DNA of 64,000 bases from Streptomyces aureocirculatus (GCF_000720475.1 NZ_JOAP01000040.1:1-64000); one strand, 5' to 3'. Counted from the stretch's first letter, positions 44,926 through 53,756 are shown. Notes: generated by a model not told the origin, from the letters alone. A program made the numbers and translations.

Positions 44926-45544
44926 GGCCGCCCTCCTTCCCGCTCCGTACGCGGTCGTCGCTGCCGTCCCGTAGGGGCACGGCGCTGCTGCCCCGGGGGC
45001 GTTCGGTGCCCGCGCCCCGGGCCGGGTTCTTGCCGCCGTCCCGTACGGGAGCCACGCCGAGCACGTCGTCCTCGTTCGTGGCGAGGTGCTGGGCCAGGGC
45101 CGCGCGGCCGCGGGCGAGCCGGGCCTTCACGGTGCCGGTCGGGGCGCCGGTCTCGGAGGCTACCTGTTCCACGCTGAGGTCACACAGGTGGTGCAGCACG
45201 ATCGCGAGGCGCTGCGCGTCCGGTATCCGCCGCAGCGCCTCGACCAGGGCGAGGTGTTCGGGCCCCGGCCCTGGAGCGTGCTCGGGCGGCGGGGTGCGGC
45301 GCACGAGTTCCAGCCAGCGGCGGGCCCGGCGCCAGTGGCTGACGGCGAGCCGCATGGCCACCGTACGGATCCAGGCCTCCGGGGCCTGGACGGCGCTGAA
45401 CTCGCGCCGCCGGTCCCAGGCCCGCACGAACGCCTCCTGGACGGCGTCCTGGGCCTGCCCGTGGTCGCCGGTCAGGGCGTAGACCTGGCCCACGACACGG
45501 GGGAACGCGGACGCGTAGAACACGTCGAACTCGTCCTCCGTCAT
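44915..45544 (-). CDS. ECF RNA polymerase sigma factor
   Basis: A 209-aa group IV sigma factor of the type seen in SigE-like actinobacterial clades. Region 2 is at about 5-70 (FPRVVGQVYALTGDHGQAQDAVQEAFVRAWDRR) and region 4 at about 105-160 (RRIPDAQRLAIVLHHLCDLSVEQVASETGAPTGTVKARLARG, read across the two halves of that region). The ATG at 45542-45544 is preferred over an upstream start that would add 50 Arg-rich residues. A 50-residue charged C-terminal tail is extra. The stop overlaps the downstream membrane-protein start by 11 bp. Confidence 0.88.
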   Translation of the reverse strand: MTEDEFDVFYASAFPRVVGQVYALTGDHGQAQDAVQEAFVRAWDRRREFSAVQAPEAWIRTVAMRLAVSHWRRARRWLELVRRTPPPEHAPGPGPEHLALVEALRRIPDAQRLAIVLHHLCDLSVEQVASETGAPTGTVKARLARGRAALAQHLATNEDDVLGVAPVRDGGKNPARGAGTERPRGSSAVPLRDGSDDRVRSGKEGGHVR

Positions 45545-45710
45545 GCCCCGCCGTCCCTTGCCGCGGCCGCGCCGCCCGTCCCGGCAGCCCGTCCCGAAAT
45601 TTTCCCGCCCGCACCATGCAACCCGGCGGCCTCCGCCGTGCGTATGGGAGGCGTACATGGAAGCACACCGGCTCGGCCGGAACACCACGGGCACATTTCA
45701 CAGGGCTAAC

Positions 45711-45760
45711 AGGGCTCACCGGGCTCACCGAGCTCACAGGACTCACAGGACTCACAGGGG
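45711..45760. repeat. 9-bp repeats in the L,D-transpeptidase leader
   Basis: About six units of the form gggctcacc / ggactcaca run up to 5 bp before the ATG at 45766. They lie in the 221-bp divergent region between the sigma gene and the transpeptidase. Confidence 0.8.
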
Positions 45761-45765
45761 GACAG

Positions 45766-46752
45766 ATGACCAGGCGCACCAGAAACCGGCACGTCGCGCG
45801 CGGGGCGGCCATCCGGCACGTCGCGCGCGGGGCGGCCGCGGCGGCGCTCTGCACGGCCGTGCTCGCGGGCTGCTCGGGCGGCTCCGGGGACGGCGGACGC
45901 GACGGCGGCGGGCAGGCGCCGGCGGCCGCGGGTGAGCGGGGGAGGGACGGCGCGAGCACGCCGACCGAGCGGGCGAAGCCCATCGTGGAACCGGCGGCGC
46001 TGCGCGGGGACGGGGTGCGCGTCAACGTCGCCGACGGGCAGCGGGTGGGCGTCGGCATGCCGGTGTCCGTGACCTTCGCCCGGCCCGTCCCGGCAGCGGA
46101 ACGGGCCGCCGTGGAAAAGCGCCTGCGCGTCCGGACGAGCACGCCGACCACCGGCTCCTGGAGCTGGGTGAAGGACCGCAATCTGCACGAAGGGCAGCGC
46201 GTCGACTACCGCCCCAGGTCCTACTGGAAGCCAGGCACCGAGGTCACGGTGCGCGCGGGCGCCGACACCGTACGCCGCTTCACGGTCGCCCGCTCGCTGG
46301 TCGCCACCGTCGACGTGCGCACCCACACCATGACGGTGACCAAGGACGGCGTGACGCGCCGCGTGCCGGTCACGGCGGGGGCTCCGGGCATGGACACCTG
46401 GAACGGCACGATGGTGGTCTCCGACAAGCAGCGCCGCGTCCTGATGGACTCCAGGACCGTGGGCTACGCGGACGCCTACAAGGACTACTACAACTACGCC
46501 GTCCACCTCACGACGTCCGGCACCTACCTCCACGAGAACCCGAAGGCCAACACGTACGCGGGCAACAGCAACGTCACGCACGGCTGCATAGGCCTCGCCA
46601 CGGACGGCACGGCACGCCGCTTCTTCGAAGAGGTCATCCCCGGTGACGTCGTCCGGGTGACCGGCTCCAAGGAGACGGTGGCACCCGGGAACGGGTACGG
46701 GGACTGGAACGTGCCGTGGAAGGAGTGGAAGTCGGGGAGCGCCCTGAAGTGA
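45766..46752 (+). CDS. L,D-transpeptidase lipoprotein
   Basis: Forms 3-3 peptidoglycan cross-links or attaches proteins. The 328-aa product has a lipoprotein signal with lipobox LAGC (Cys about 33), an Ig-like domain (about 75-155: VNVADGQRVGVGMPVSVTFARPV) and the YkuD domain (about 165-310) with the catalytic His272-Gly273-Cys274 in NVTHGCIGLA. This matches the LdtMt2-like actinobacterial type. The ATG at 45766 opens a basic MTRRTRNRH; the duplicated RHVARGAA within the signal is odd. It diverges from the ECF sigma/degenerate-YkuD pair. Confidence 0.92.
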   Translation: MTRRTRNRHVARGAAIRHVARGAAAAALCTAVLAGCSGGSGDGGRDGGGQAPAAAGERGRDGASTPTERAKPIVEPAALRGDGVRVNVADGQRVGVGMPVSVTFARPVPAAERAAVEKRLRVRTSTPTTGSWSWVKDRNLHEGQRVDYRPRSYWKPGTEVTVRAGADTVRRFTVARSLVATVDVRTHTMTVTKDGVTRRVPVTAGAPGMDTWNGTMVVSDKQRRVLMDSRTVGYADAYKDYYNYAVHLTTSGTYLHENPKANTYAGNSNVTHGCIGLATDGTARRFFEEVIPGDVVRVTGSKETVAPGNGYGDWNVPWKEWKSGSALK

Positions 46753-46767
46753 GGTGAGCACCGACCG

Positions 46768-46812
46768 CCGGGCGGCACGGCGACTCCGCTTCGGGAACGC
46801 GGTGCCGCCCGG
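46768..46812 (+). terminator. Terminator after L,D-transpeptidase
   Basis: Perfect 11-bp stem CCGGGCGGCAC (46768-46778) with GTGCCGCCCGG (46802-46812). It also lies past the 3' end of the tRNA on the other strand. Confidence 0.75.
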
Positions 46813-46821
46813 GGCACTGTA

Positions 46822-46896
46822 TGGAGGCCGTGACCGGAATCGAACCGGCGTGCTTCGCTTTGCAGGCGAATCCCTCAACCACTCGGGCACACGGCC
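46822..46896 (-). tRNA. tRNA-Cys (GCA)
   Basis: Read on the minus strand, GGCCGTG at the 5' end pairs with CACGGCC, then T and an encoded CCA (75 nt). The anticodon stem TTCGC/GCGAA holds loop CTGCAAA with anticodon GCA (plus-strand 46861-46863). The T-arm has GGTTCGATTCC and the variable loop is short. Confidence 0.95.
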
Positions 46897-47183
46897 ATGT
46901 CGTACTGCCTCCCTCGACCGTAGGCGCGGCGCCCGCCCCACTCAACCCTGGCGCGGGCACCGCAACGCGACTGCCATACGGCGTTCACGAACGGTCTGAT
47001 CCCGGGCCGCGGACGCTCTGGGGCGGGGGGTGGACGCCGCGCGGCGATTGGTTGGCGGCGAACTCGCCTCCATGTGGCCAATTTTGCACTGGCAACGCCA
47101 GGTTCCCGGTAGTCACTGTGGACGAACAAGAGTGACAACTGAGAACTAGCCCTGGCCACACGGGGGTGCTGTGGCACACGACC

Positions 47184-47612
47184 ATGGGGTTTGACCAGGA
47201 ATGGGCCCAGACGCGGGCCGATGCGGCCGAGCGGCAGCCGACGTCGATGCGGCTCAATCAGACGGATCCTCCGGGGCCGCCGTCCGGGGGCACACCGGAC
47301 CTCGCGACGACACCGCGGGAGAAGAAGGCCGCCGCGCACACCATCGAGACCGAGCTACAGCCGGACACCCGCAAGGCCGGTGCGTGGGCTGACGCGGCGA
47401 CCGGCAAGGCCATCAGCGGATTGGGCGGTTGGGCCACTGCCGGTGGCCTGAAGAAGGTGCAGACCACCTGGGACAGCCAGGTCAAGACGCTCATGGGGCG
47501 GCTGGCCGCGGAAAAGGACGCGCTGCGGTCCACGAACAAGACCTTCACCGAGACCGACCTGGGCACCTCGCGGCGCATCGGTGGGGCCACCTCGAAGCTC
47601 GACCAGTACTGA
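47184..47612 (+). CDS. WXG100-like small helical protein, locus A
   Basis: A 142-aa, almost wholly helical protein without signal peptide. Its beginning GFDQEWAQTRADAAERQPTSM lines up with WQEWEQLKADAAERHSPAM of the protein at 54927, showing that the two are paralogues. A central W-x3-V pattern (TTWDSQVKTL) and length suggest an ESX/WXG100-type partner of the next gene. The ATG at 47184 is set by this alignment; an in-frame GTG at 47166 is possible. The upstream 46897-47183 has no gene; TAGCCC at 47147-47152 may be the -10. Confidence 0.75.
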   Translation: MGFDQEWAQTRADAAERQPTSMRLNQTDPPGPPSGGTPDLATTPREKKAAAHTIETELQPDTRKAGAWADAATGKAISGLGGWATAGGLKKVQTTWDSQVKTLMGRLAAEKDALRSTNKTFTETDLGTSRRIGGATSKLDQY

Positions 47613-47683
47613 ATCGCTGTCAGGCCCCGACGCGAGGCGCCGGAGCGGCATGGCATCCCGATGCTTTCCGGAGGAAGCGCAGC

Positions 47684-49138
47684 GTGCTGACGTACTACGA
47701 AGTCATGACGACGGACTTCGGGAGTCTCTCCGACGCCGCCGACAAGTGGCAGGAGATGGCGGACGAGTTCCACAAGGTCGAGCGCCGCTACCGGGACGGT
47801 GTCCAGAAGATCACGAAAGGCCAGGCCTGGCTCGGCGAGAGTGCGAGGGCGGCGCATACGAAATTCGCCGCCACGCGCTATGAGTACCAGGCGGCCCAGA
47901 CGCAGGCCAAGGCGACCGCGACGCTGCTGCGCAACGCGCACCAGCAGTTCGTCGAACTCAGGAAGCAACTCGAGACAGCCCGCGCCGATGCGGTCAAGGC
48001 CGGGATGAAGGTCTCCGAACAGGGGAAGGTCGCGTACGACTACGACAGGCTCAGCCCCTCGGAAAGCAGCGCCGCCCGTCTGAACCCCACCCACGCGGCG
48101 AGCGTCAACGCGAGCGTGGACGCCTGGGCCGACTTCATCAGGCTGTGCGTCAAGGCCTTCGACGACGCCGACCAGGACCTCAAGCGGGACCTGGAGGCCG
48201 TGGTCAAGGACGGCAAGGGCAACAAGAACGATGGGACCGCGGGCACCGGCTTCAACGGTGACGCCGGGCAGGTGGCGAAGTCCGATGGCGCGCAGAAACG
48301 AGCACGGCATGATCCTGACTGGTTCAAGAAGCGGGACGACGAAACGCTGGACGACTATATGGAGCGGCTTCGTCGTGACGGGGTGACCCGCCTGACGGGG
48401 AGCGCGCAACTCGGGGACTTGGTCAACGCCGTGACCAAGGGGACGATGACGGCCGGGGCCTTCGCACTCGTCACAGGCACGTCCGTCACGTACTCCTTCA
48501 ACTTGATGAGCCATTTCAAATCCGATAAGGCGCTCAATGCTCCCGGCACCTTGGTATCACGCTTCGCGAATACCCAACTGGCCGGAACAGCCCCGGGAAG
48601 CGTACTCAGTCGAGTTCCGCCTGGTCTGGTCACTGCTATGACCGGATCAGATGAAGCCGCCATGTACGGCGCCTTCATGAAGAACGGCACCTTCGTCATT
48701 CCGGCGGCGTCGGAGGCCAATCTAATTCGGGTCGCGCGGGGCGGCGGTCTCGCACAAGCCGGAAAGGCCGCCGGGTGGATACGGGGCGCGGGCGTCGTCG
48801 GTGGCGCCGCGGGGACCGTCTATGGGGTTGCCAATCTTTCCACGTATGACGGGGACAAGATCAAAGCGGACCCGGCGAAGTTCGCCTCGGATCTCAGTGG
48901 GACGGCGTTCAGCGGCTCCATGACCGCGCTGACCGTGGCGCCCAACCCCGTGACTGCCGGGCTGGCATTGGGGACCGGAGTGGTTTACGGAGGGGCTCTG
49001 ATCTGGGACAACCACGAGGCCATCGGCAAGGGCATGGGCGAGGCGAAGGACTGGGTCGGTGACAGGACCAAGGATCTCGGGTCCGGCATAGCCAGTGGTG
49101 CGAAGAAGTTCAAAGACGTCGCCAACCCGTTCGACTAG
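47684..49138 (+). CDS. WXG-type putative type VII secretion effector, locus A
   Basis: The 484-aa protein begins with a WXG100-type helical hairpin: LTYYEVMTTDFGSLSDAADKW and the turn W49-L-G51 followed by ESARAAHTKF. A charged linker (about 190-235) leads to a C-terminal half with two glycine-rich hydrophobic segments (about 355-400, 415-450) that may insert into membranes, ending GSGIASGAKKFKDVANPFD. The GTG at 47684 is preceded by GGAGG at about 9 bases. The LTYYEVMTTD start is common to many Streptomyces WXG proteins. GC falls locally, suggesting acquired DNA. The toxic activity, if any, is unknown. Confidence 0.72.
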   Translation: MLTYYEVMTTDFGSLSDAADKWQEMADEFHKVERRYRDGVQKITKGQAWLGESARAAHTKFAATRYEYQAAQTQAKATATLLRNAHQQFVELRKQLETARADAVKAGMKVSEQGKVAYDYDRLSPSESSAARLNPTHAASVNASVDAWADFIRLCVKAFDDADQDLKRDLEAVVKDGKGNKNDGTAGTGFNGDAGQVAKSDGAQKRARHDPDWFKKRDDETLDDYMERLRRDGVTRLTGSAQLGDLVNAVTKGTMTAGAFALVTGTSVTYSFNLMSHFKSDKALNAPGTLVSRFANTQLAGTAPGSVLSRVPPGLVTAMTGSDEAAMYGAFMKNGTFVIPAASEANLIRVARGGGLAQAGKAAGWIRGAGVVGGAAGTVYGVANLSTYDGDKIKADPAKFASDLSGTAFSGSMTALTVAPNPVTAGLALGTGVVYGGALIWDNHEAIGKGMGEAKDWVGDRTKDLGSGIASGAKKFKDVANPFD

Positions 49139-49151
49139 TGAGGGATCAGAA

Positions 49152-49760
49152 ATGCACACCACCACTGCTTCGTTCACCCTGCACTACTGGAAGCAGCGCG
49201 AAAAAGGCAAAAAGCGTCAGTTCGGCTGGCAAGGCATCTCGGAGGAGTTCGGCGACATCAAGGTGACGAATCAGTACCAGAGTCACCATGAAAGTCTCAC
49301 CGCCGAGGTGCGAGGTGGCTCGATTCCCACCGCCACCTTCGAATCGCGCGGGATTCACACAGCGGCGATGTTCAGGCCGTCCCTGAACCGCGCGACGCTT
49401 CGAGTCGGCGACGCCCATGTCTACATGACGAGGAATCGGTTGGGCGTGACTCATCGAGGGCGGTCGTTGACCCTGAAGTACGCGGGGGACAAGTATCAGT
49501 TGGCGGCGATCAACCGCCGAACGTACGTCCTCCGCCGAGAGGCGGACGATGAGGACCGCGGAGTCATCATCACGGTGCGTGAGACGGGCCGAGGATCGAG
49601 GAAGAAGTTCACGATAACCGTCGAGAAACGGGCCGTCGGTGCTGATATCGCACTCGCAGCGCTCTTCACGGGTGTTGACAGGGCAACGTTGACTCGGCGA
49701 GGAGCCGTACGGGCGGGAATCTCAAGAGTCTTCAACCTTTCCATGCAGTCCCAGTACTGA
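49152..49760 (+). CDS. Hypothetical protein, locus A
   Basis: A 202-aa basic soluble protein 13 bp downstream of the WXG-type effector and certainly co-transcribed. It looks beta-rich (ASFTLHYWKQREKGKKRQFGWQGI, GDAHVYMTRNRLGVTHRGRSL) and has a Leu/Ala-rich helix (ADIALAALFTGVDRATL) near the end. No family is recognised. From its position it could be an immunity protein or chaperone, but a general housekeeping role is not excluded. Confidence 0.65.
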   Translation: MHTTTASFTLHYWKQREKGKKRQFGWQGISEEFGDIKVTNQYQSHHESLTAEVRGGSIPTATFESRGIHTAAMFRPSLNRATLRVGDAHVYMTRNRLGVTHRGRSLTLKYAGDKYQLAAINRRTYVLRREADDEDRGVIITVRETGRGSRKKFTITVEKRAVGADIALAALFTGVDRATLTRRGAVRAGISRVFNLSMQSQY

Positions 49761-49798
49761 CCACGTCCTGACCAGGGCGTGGTGAACGCAACCTCAGA

Positions 49799-50635
49799 GT
49801 GAGTGATGACGTGCCTTCCATAGACGTTTCCAGGTCCCGGTTTCGCCTGGGCGACGACCACGTCGTCGTTCTCTGCTGCCTGGCTACGGGAGACGCGCCG
49901 CCCGACGAGATGGCCCTGGCCCACAGCGAGTTACGCGAACGCGGTCTGATCAATCAGGCAGGTGAGCTCTCCAGCCTCCTTCTTCCGCTGCTCACGACGA
50001 TGGTTCGCCCCGTGGTGGCCATCTCGTTGGAGGTGGCGGGCCGGCAGGGGAAGCTGCACCACGGGATGTTCATCGGCGAGGACCACGTGGTCACCCACGA
50101 GACATGGCCCGGCCAGGCGGAATCGGAGTACGCCTGCGTCGAACCCAGCATGCTGCTGTGGGCACTCGCGAACATGGTGAACCTACGGCGGGTCGATTCG
50201 CTACACGACGCGCGAGCCACCGTCGTCGAGACGACCGTCGGAACACTCGACGCGGGCTTGTCCGCCCTGGAAGCGATGTCCCTCACCGCATCCGGGCGCG
50301 AGGACCGCGACCACATCCGGAACGCGCTGGCGGCGGGCGGGACCTTGGACGGCCCGCCGCTCAGCGTCTTCACCGACATGATCTCCGAACTGCGGTCGAG
50401 CTGGCGCATGACCGCCGCCTGGCAGAGGTGGCCCGGGGAGCCGGACAGCGTGACAGCACGCGCACTCGCTGTCTGGGACTGCGGCCCCCTCGGCTACTGG
50501 CATCGTGAGCTGCCCGCAGAACCGGTGGAAGTTGGGCAGGTCGGTCCGGACAGCCCTATGAAGCTCTGCCGTGTTGCAGCCAAGCAGGTCTGGGACATGA
50601 TCGCTGAGACTCTGCCCCCGGACGACGGCATGTGA
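49799..50635 (+). CDS. Possible EspG-like chaperone, locus A; contains a TTA codon
   Basis: A 278-aa soluble alpha/beta protein, 38 bp after the previous gene. RPVVAISLEVAGRQGKLHHGMFIGEDHVVTHETWPG and the overall size recall EspG-type chaperones of mycobacterial ESX substrates; this is a weak resemblance. Codon 45 (49931-49933) is TTA, the only one I found in the window; it needs the bldA tRNA, so the protein should appear only in differentiating cultures. GTG 49799 or 49811 can start it. The gene ends just before the convergent melC2. Confidence 0.6.
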   Translation: MSDDVPSIDVSRSRFRLGDDHVVVLCCLATGDAPPDEMALAHSELRERGLINQAGELSSLLLPLLTTMVRPVVAISLEVAGRQGKLHHGMFIGEDHVVTHETWPGQAESEYACVEPSMLLWALANMVNLRRVDSLHDARATVVETTVGTLDAGLSALEAMSLTASGREDRDHIRNALAAGGTLDGPPLSVFTDMISELRSSWRMTAAWQRWPGEPDSVTARALAVWDCGPLGYWHRELPAEPVEVGQVGPDSPMKLCRVAAKQVWDMIAETLPPDDGM

Positions 50636-50682
50636 TCTCACTCTGAGCCCCGACGTCACCGCCCCCTGACCGGAAAGAGGTC

Positions 50683-51510
50683 CTAGGCCGCGGTGTCGTA
50701 CGTGTAATAGAGAGTGTGGTCGAGCATGGCGGCGGGGGTGACGTTGCCCCAGGGGCGCATCGTGTCGTTCAGGTCGACGACGTTGCGGGTGCCGGAGGTG
50801 GGCAGGTAGGGGGAGCCGGGGTGGCGGGTCTGCCACTGGGTCCACAGCTTGTCTATGTAGGCGTGGTGGAGCCAGAAGACCGGGTCGTTGGGGGAGGCTC
50901 CGGTGGCCATGTGGCCGCCGACCCAGACGTGGACGCGGTTGTGGAGGTTGACGCCGCGCCAGCCTTCGAGGTGGTTGCGGAAGCCGTCGGAGGCGCTGTT
51001 CCACGGTGCCATGTCGTACGTGGACATCGCGAGGACCGAGTCGACCTCGGCCTTGGTGGGGAGTTGGCGCACGCCCGCGCCGAGGTTGCGGCGCAGGAAG
51101 TCGCGGCCGTCGACGCGGACGTTGATGCGCCAGCCGTTGCCGGAGGCAGCGAAGGCGCCGTCGGTGACCTGCCCGTCGCGGCTGCGGCCGGTGCCGCCGA
51201 GGAAGTCGGGGGCCCAGAGGGAGGAGGCAGCCGTGCGGTCGGTGGTCCAGTCCCAGTAGGGGAGGGTGACGGCCGGGTCCACGGACTGCAGCGCCTCCTC
51301 GAACTGTATGAGGAAGCGGCGGTGCCAGGGCAGGAAGGACGGCGAGCGGTGACCGACACGGTCGCCGTCGTCGGTGTCGCTCATGATGAAGTCGTTGTGG
51401 GTGCTGACGAAGGAGTCGTAGCGTCCGTCGCGCTTGAGGGCGAGGAGCGCGGCGACGAAACGCCGCTTCTCGTCGGCGGTGAGCTGAGCTTGGTTCTTGC
51501 GTACGGCCAT
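50683..51510 (-). CDS. melC2: Tyrosinase (monophenol monooxygenase) MelC2
   Basis: A type 3 binuclear copper enzyme of 275 codons that oxidises tyrosine to dopaquinone for melanin. All six copper ligands are at the positions known from Streptomyces tyrosinases: His38, His54, His63 (CuA) and His190, His194, His216 (CuB, HNRVH and FWLHH). There is no signal peptide; export depends on MelC1, encoded just upstream on the same strand (17 bp gap). The product should be active. Confidence 0.97.
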   Translation of the reverse strand: MAVRKNQAQLTADEKRRFVAALLALKRDGRYDSFVSTHNDFIMSDTDDGDRVGHRSPSFLPWHRRFLIQFEEALQSVDPAVTLPYWDWTTDRTAASSLWAPDFLGGTGRSRDGQVTDGAFAASGNGWRINVRVDGRDFLRRNLGAGVRQLPTKAEVDSVLAMSTYDMAPWNSASDGFRNHLEGWRGVNLHNRVHVWVGGHMATGASPNDPVFWLHHAYIDKLWTQWQTRHPGSPYLPTSGTRNVVDLNDTMRPWGNVTPAAMLDHTLYYTYDTAA

Positions 51511-51527
51511 GGTGGCGGGGCTCCGGG

Positions 51528-51935
51528 TCAGGCGGCGGACGGGGACGGGGCGAGCGGCACGAGGACGGCGCCCTGGAGCTCGGCGACGGCGGCGCGGGCG
51601 ACGGCGCGCGGCGTCGCCCGCGGCTCGTAGTGGTTGATGACGCTGATCCAGGTGCCGTCGGCGTTGCGCATGATGTGCAGTTCGTCGCCGTCTATGCGGA
51701 CGGCGTAACCGTCACCGTGGTCCCCGTGGTGTCCTCCGCCGTGGCCTCCGGTGGGCCCGCCCTGTATGCGGCGGCCGAGGTACACCTCGTCGAAGGAGCC
51801 GGGTTCACCGGTGGGGCGGTGTCGGCCTTGCGGCTCCTCGGCCTGCGCGTAGCTCCGGGCGGCCCCGGCGACGGCGAGACCGGCGGCGGCGCTCGCGGTG
51901 ATGCCGAGGGCCTGGCGGCGGGTGATTCCGGACAT
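51528..51935 (-). CDS. melC1: Tyrosinase copper chaperone/export cofactor MelC1
   Basis: A 135-aa caddie protein that delivers copper to apo-tyrosinase and carries it through the Tat pathway. The twin-arginine signal [16 protein letters not shown] starts at residue 4 and ends near [17 protein letters not shown] His-rich loop [14 protein letters not shown] (about 65-78) can bind copper. Its core has [22 protein letters not shown]. The ATG at 51933-51935 is set by GGGGGT upstream and the Tat motif; a GTG 15 bases upstream is unlikely. The gap 51936-52317 (382 bp) holds the promoter, not resolvable. Confidence 0.94.
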   Translation of the reverse strand: MSGITRRQALGITASAAAGLAVAGAARSYAQAEEPQGRHRPTGEPGSFDEVYLGRRIQGGPTGGHGGGHHGDHGDGYAVRIDGDELHIMRNADGTWISVINHYEPRATPRAVARAAVAELQGAVLVPLAPSPSAA

Positions 51936-52317
51936 GCGTGTTACCCCCAAGTGAGCGTGGTGTAAGGGCGGTTCCGGTGGTCGGCCGGAGTGCCCAGACC
52001 ATGCGTACAGGGAGGTCTGTGCGGCGCCGTAATCGGCGGGAGGAGTTGCCCCTTATTACGGACAATCGCGGGTAAATAGTGCAGACTTGGACAAGCGCAA
52101 TCCTGTTGCCCATCCGTCCTGGGGGCATGTAGACCGCAAATCCTGCGCCTTAAGTGAGGATAGCGTGAAAGATCTTCACGCATGCTCCATGAGGCGTGCG
52201 CCGGGTCACAGGGAAAAGCTGGCCAAAAGGAGCGCCGTACGGAGCCCCATGACGACCCTGCCCGGCCGCCCCCGCACCGCCGTCCTTGTCATCGACATGC
52301 GGTTCCCGGCGGCCGGC
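51936..52317. other. Intergenic region upstream of melC1
   Basis: 382 bp, AT-richer than its surroundings around 52040-52150. It must hold the melC promoter on the minus strand and may hold the end of the ATPase transcript. I see no convincing gene and no exact repeat. Confidence 0.5.
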
Positions 52318-52728
52318 TCAGCCGTCGATCTCCGCCCACACCGTCTTGCACGGGGCCGGCCCCGCCTCCGTGCCCCAGCGCGTCGCGAGGGCCTCGACCA
52401 GGAGCAGGCCGCGCCCCGACTCCGCGTCGGGGTCCGCGTGCCGGGCCGTGGGCAGTACGTCGCCCCGCGTGTCGGTCACCTCCACGCGGAGCGTGGCCCC
52501 GGTCACCGTCAGCGTGAGCCGGAAGTTCCGGCCCGCCGTCCGGCCGTGCAGCGCGGCGTTGTTCGCCAGCTCGGCGACGATGTGTTCCGCGTGGTTGAAG
52601 TGGCATTGCCACGCGGCCAGTTGGGCCACCGTCAGGCACCGGGCCAGGCGGGCGCCCCTGCGGGTCGAGGACAGCAGGGTCGTGAACTGGCGTACGGGGG
52701 TGGGGGCGTGGCTGAGTTCTTGATTCAC
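52318..52728 (-). CDS. Anti-sigma-factor-like ATP-binding protein (HATPase, abaA-like)
   Basis: A 136-aa single-domain GHKL ATPase of the RsbW/SpoIIAB type. The N box is HIVAELANNAALHGR and the G box SGRGLLLVEALATRWG. In Streptomyces such proteins occur in clusters with an XRE regulator and DUF397 protein (abaA, whiJ type), as here; they may bind sigma factors or act otherwise. It diverges from the XRE gene over 158 bp that hold repeated TTGTC motifs. Confidence 0.88.
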   Translation of the reverse strand: MNQELSHAPTPVRQFTTLLSSTRRGARLARCLTVAQLAAWQCHFNHAEHIVAELANNAALHGRTAGRNFRLTLTVTGATLRVEVTDTRGDVLPTARHADPDAESGRGLLLVEALATRWGTEAGPAPCKTVWAEIDG

Positions 52729-52789
52729 GTCTATCAGCGTGGCCGCGTGCGCGCATTGTTCCCAGTGGGACTGGCTGTGCGTATGTCGT

Positions 52790-52824
52790 TTGTCTGGTGC
52801 TTGTCCTGGCTTGTCTTAGCTGTC
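52790..52824. promoter_or_regulatory. TTGTC direct repeats, candidate XRE operator
   Basis: TTGTC at 52790, 52801 and 52811, plus TGTC at 52821, spaced 10-11 bp (one helical turn), between the divergent ATPase and XRE genes. Confidence 0.55.
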
Positions 52825-52886
52825 CGGCGTGACATCTGGGTACGGGTGCGCGTTGGGGTTGGACGGTACGTCGGAGGTGGGCGCGC

Positions 52887-53756
52887 ATGAGCGAACGTGC
52901 AGATGACACGGCGGGCGAGATGGATGAGCCTGGTTGGGACGTCGACCCGGAGGATGAGATCGCCTCGGTGGTCGAGGCGTTGGGGCGACAGCAGAAACTG
53001 TGGCGCGAGGCAGCCGGGCTGCGAGTGGTCGACTTCGCGGAGACCGTCGGGTACGGCGAGGACCTGGTCCGGAAGGTGGAGCGTGGAGCGCGCATTCCAC
53101 GGCCGGAGTACCTGGAACGCGCGGACGAGGTCCTTGGGGCCAACGGGTTCATCTCGGCGATGAAGGAGGAGATGGCCAAGGCCCGGTACCCCAAGAAGGT
53201 GCGGGAGTTGGCGAAGCTGGAGGCGCGGGCGGTCGAGATCGCGGCGTACGGCAACCACAACCTCCACGGCCTGCTGCAGACGAAGGAGTACGCGCGGGCG
53301 CTGTTCGGCTTGCAGCGGCCTGCGTACTCGCAGGATCAGGTGGAGCGTGGCTTGGCGGCACGTATGGCCCGGCAGGCGGTCTTCGAGCGGTCACCGGCAG
53401 CGGATTTCGGCTTCGTTCAGGAGGAGGTGACTTTGCGGAGGCCCATCGGGGGAAGAATGGTCCTGCGTCAGCAGCTCGAGCGGCTGCTGGAACTTGGGCG
53501 GTTGCCGAATGTCACGCTCCAGGTGATGCCGACCGACAGCGAAGGGCATGCCGGAATCGAAGGCGGACGGATTCAGTTGCTGAAGTTCGGGGACGGAACG
53601 GCGGTGGGGCGCTCCGAAGGTGAGTTCAACGGCCGCCCGGTCTCCGACCCAAGGCAGCTCCGAATCCTTGAGCTGCGGTATGGCATGATCCGGGCGCAGG
53701 CTCTCACGCCACGGGAGTCGTTGGCCTTCATCGAGAGAGTGCGGGGAGAGACATGA
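52887..53756 (+). CDS. XRE-family regulator with DUF5753 sensor domain
   Basis: A 289-aa DNA-binding protein. The helix-turn-helix at about 30-90 (LRVVDFAETVGYGEDLVRKVERG) is followed by the DUF5753 domain (about 105-285: EARAVEIAAYGNHNLHGLLQTKEYARAL) found in WhiJ-type developmental regulators. The stop overlaps the DUF397 start as ATGA. In the whiJ system the regulator represses differentiation genes and its small DUF397 partner modulates it; this is inferred here. ATG 52887 is well placed. Confidence 0.92.
   Translation: MSERADDTAGEMDEPGWDVDPEDEIASVVEALGRQQKLWREAAGLRVVDFAETVGYGEDLVRKVERGARIPRPEYLERADEVLGANGFISAMKEEMAKARYPKKVRELAKLEARAVEIAAYGNHNLHGLLQTKEYARALFGLQRPAYSQDQVERGLAARMARQAVFERSPAADFGFVQEEVTLRRPIGGRMVLRQQLERLLELGRLPNVTLQVMPTDSEGHAGIEGGRIQLLKFGDGTAVGRSEGEFNGRPVSDPRQLRILELRYGMIRAQALTPRESLAFIERVRGET

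Noticed and set aside
46754..46999. 81-codon frame over the tRNA
   Set aside because: It is the complement of tRNA-Cys read as protein.
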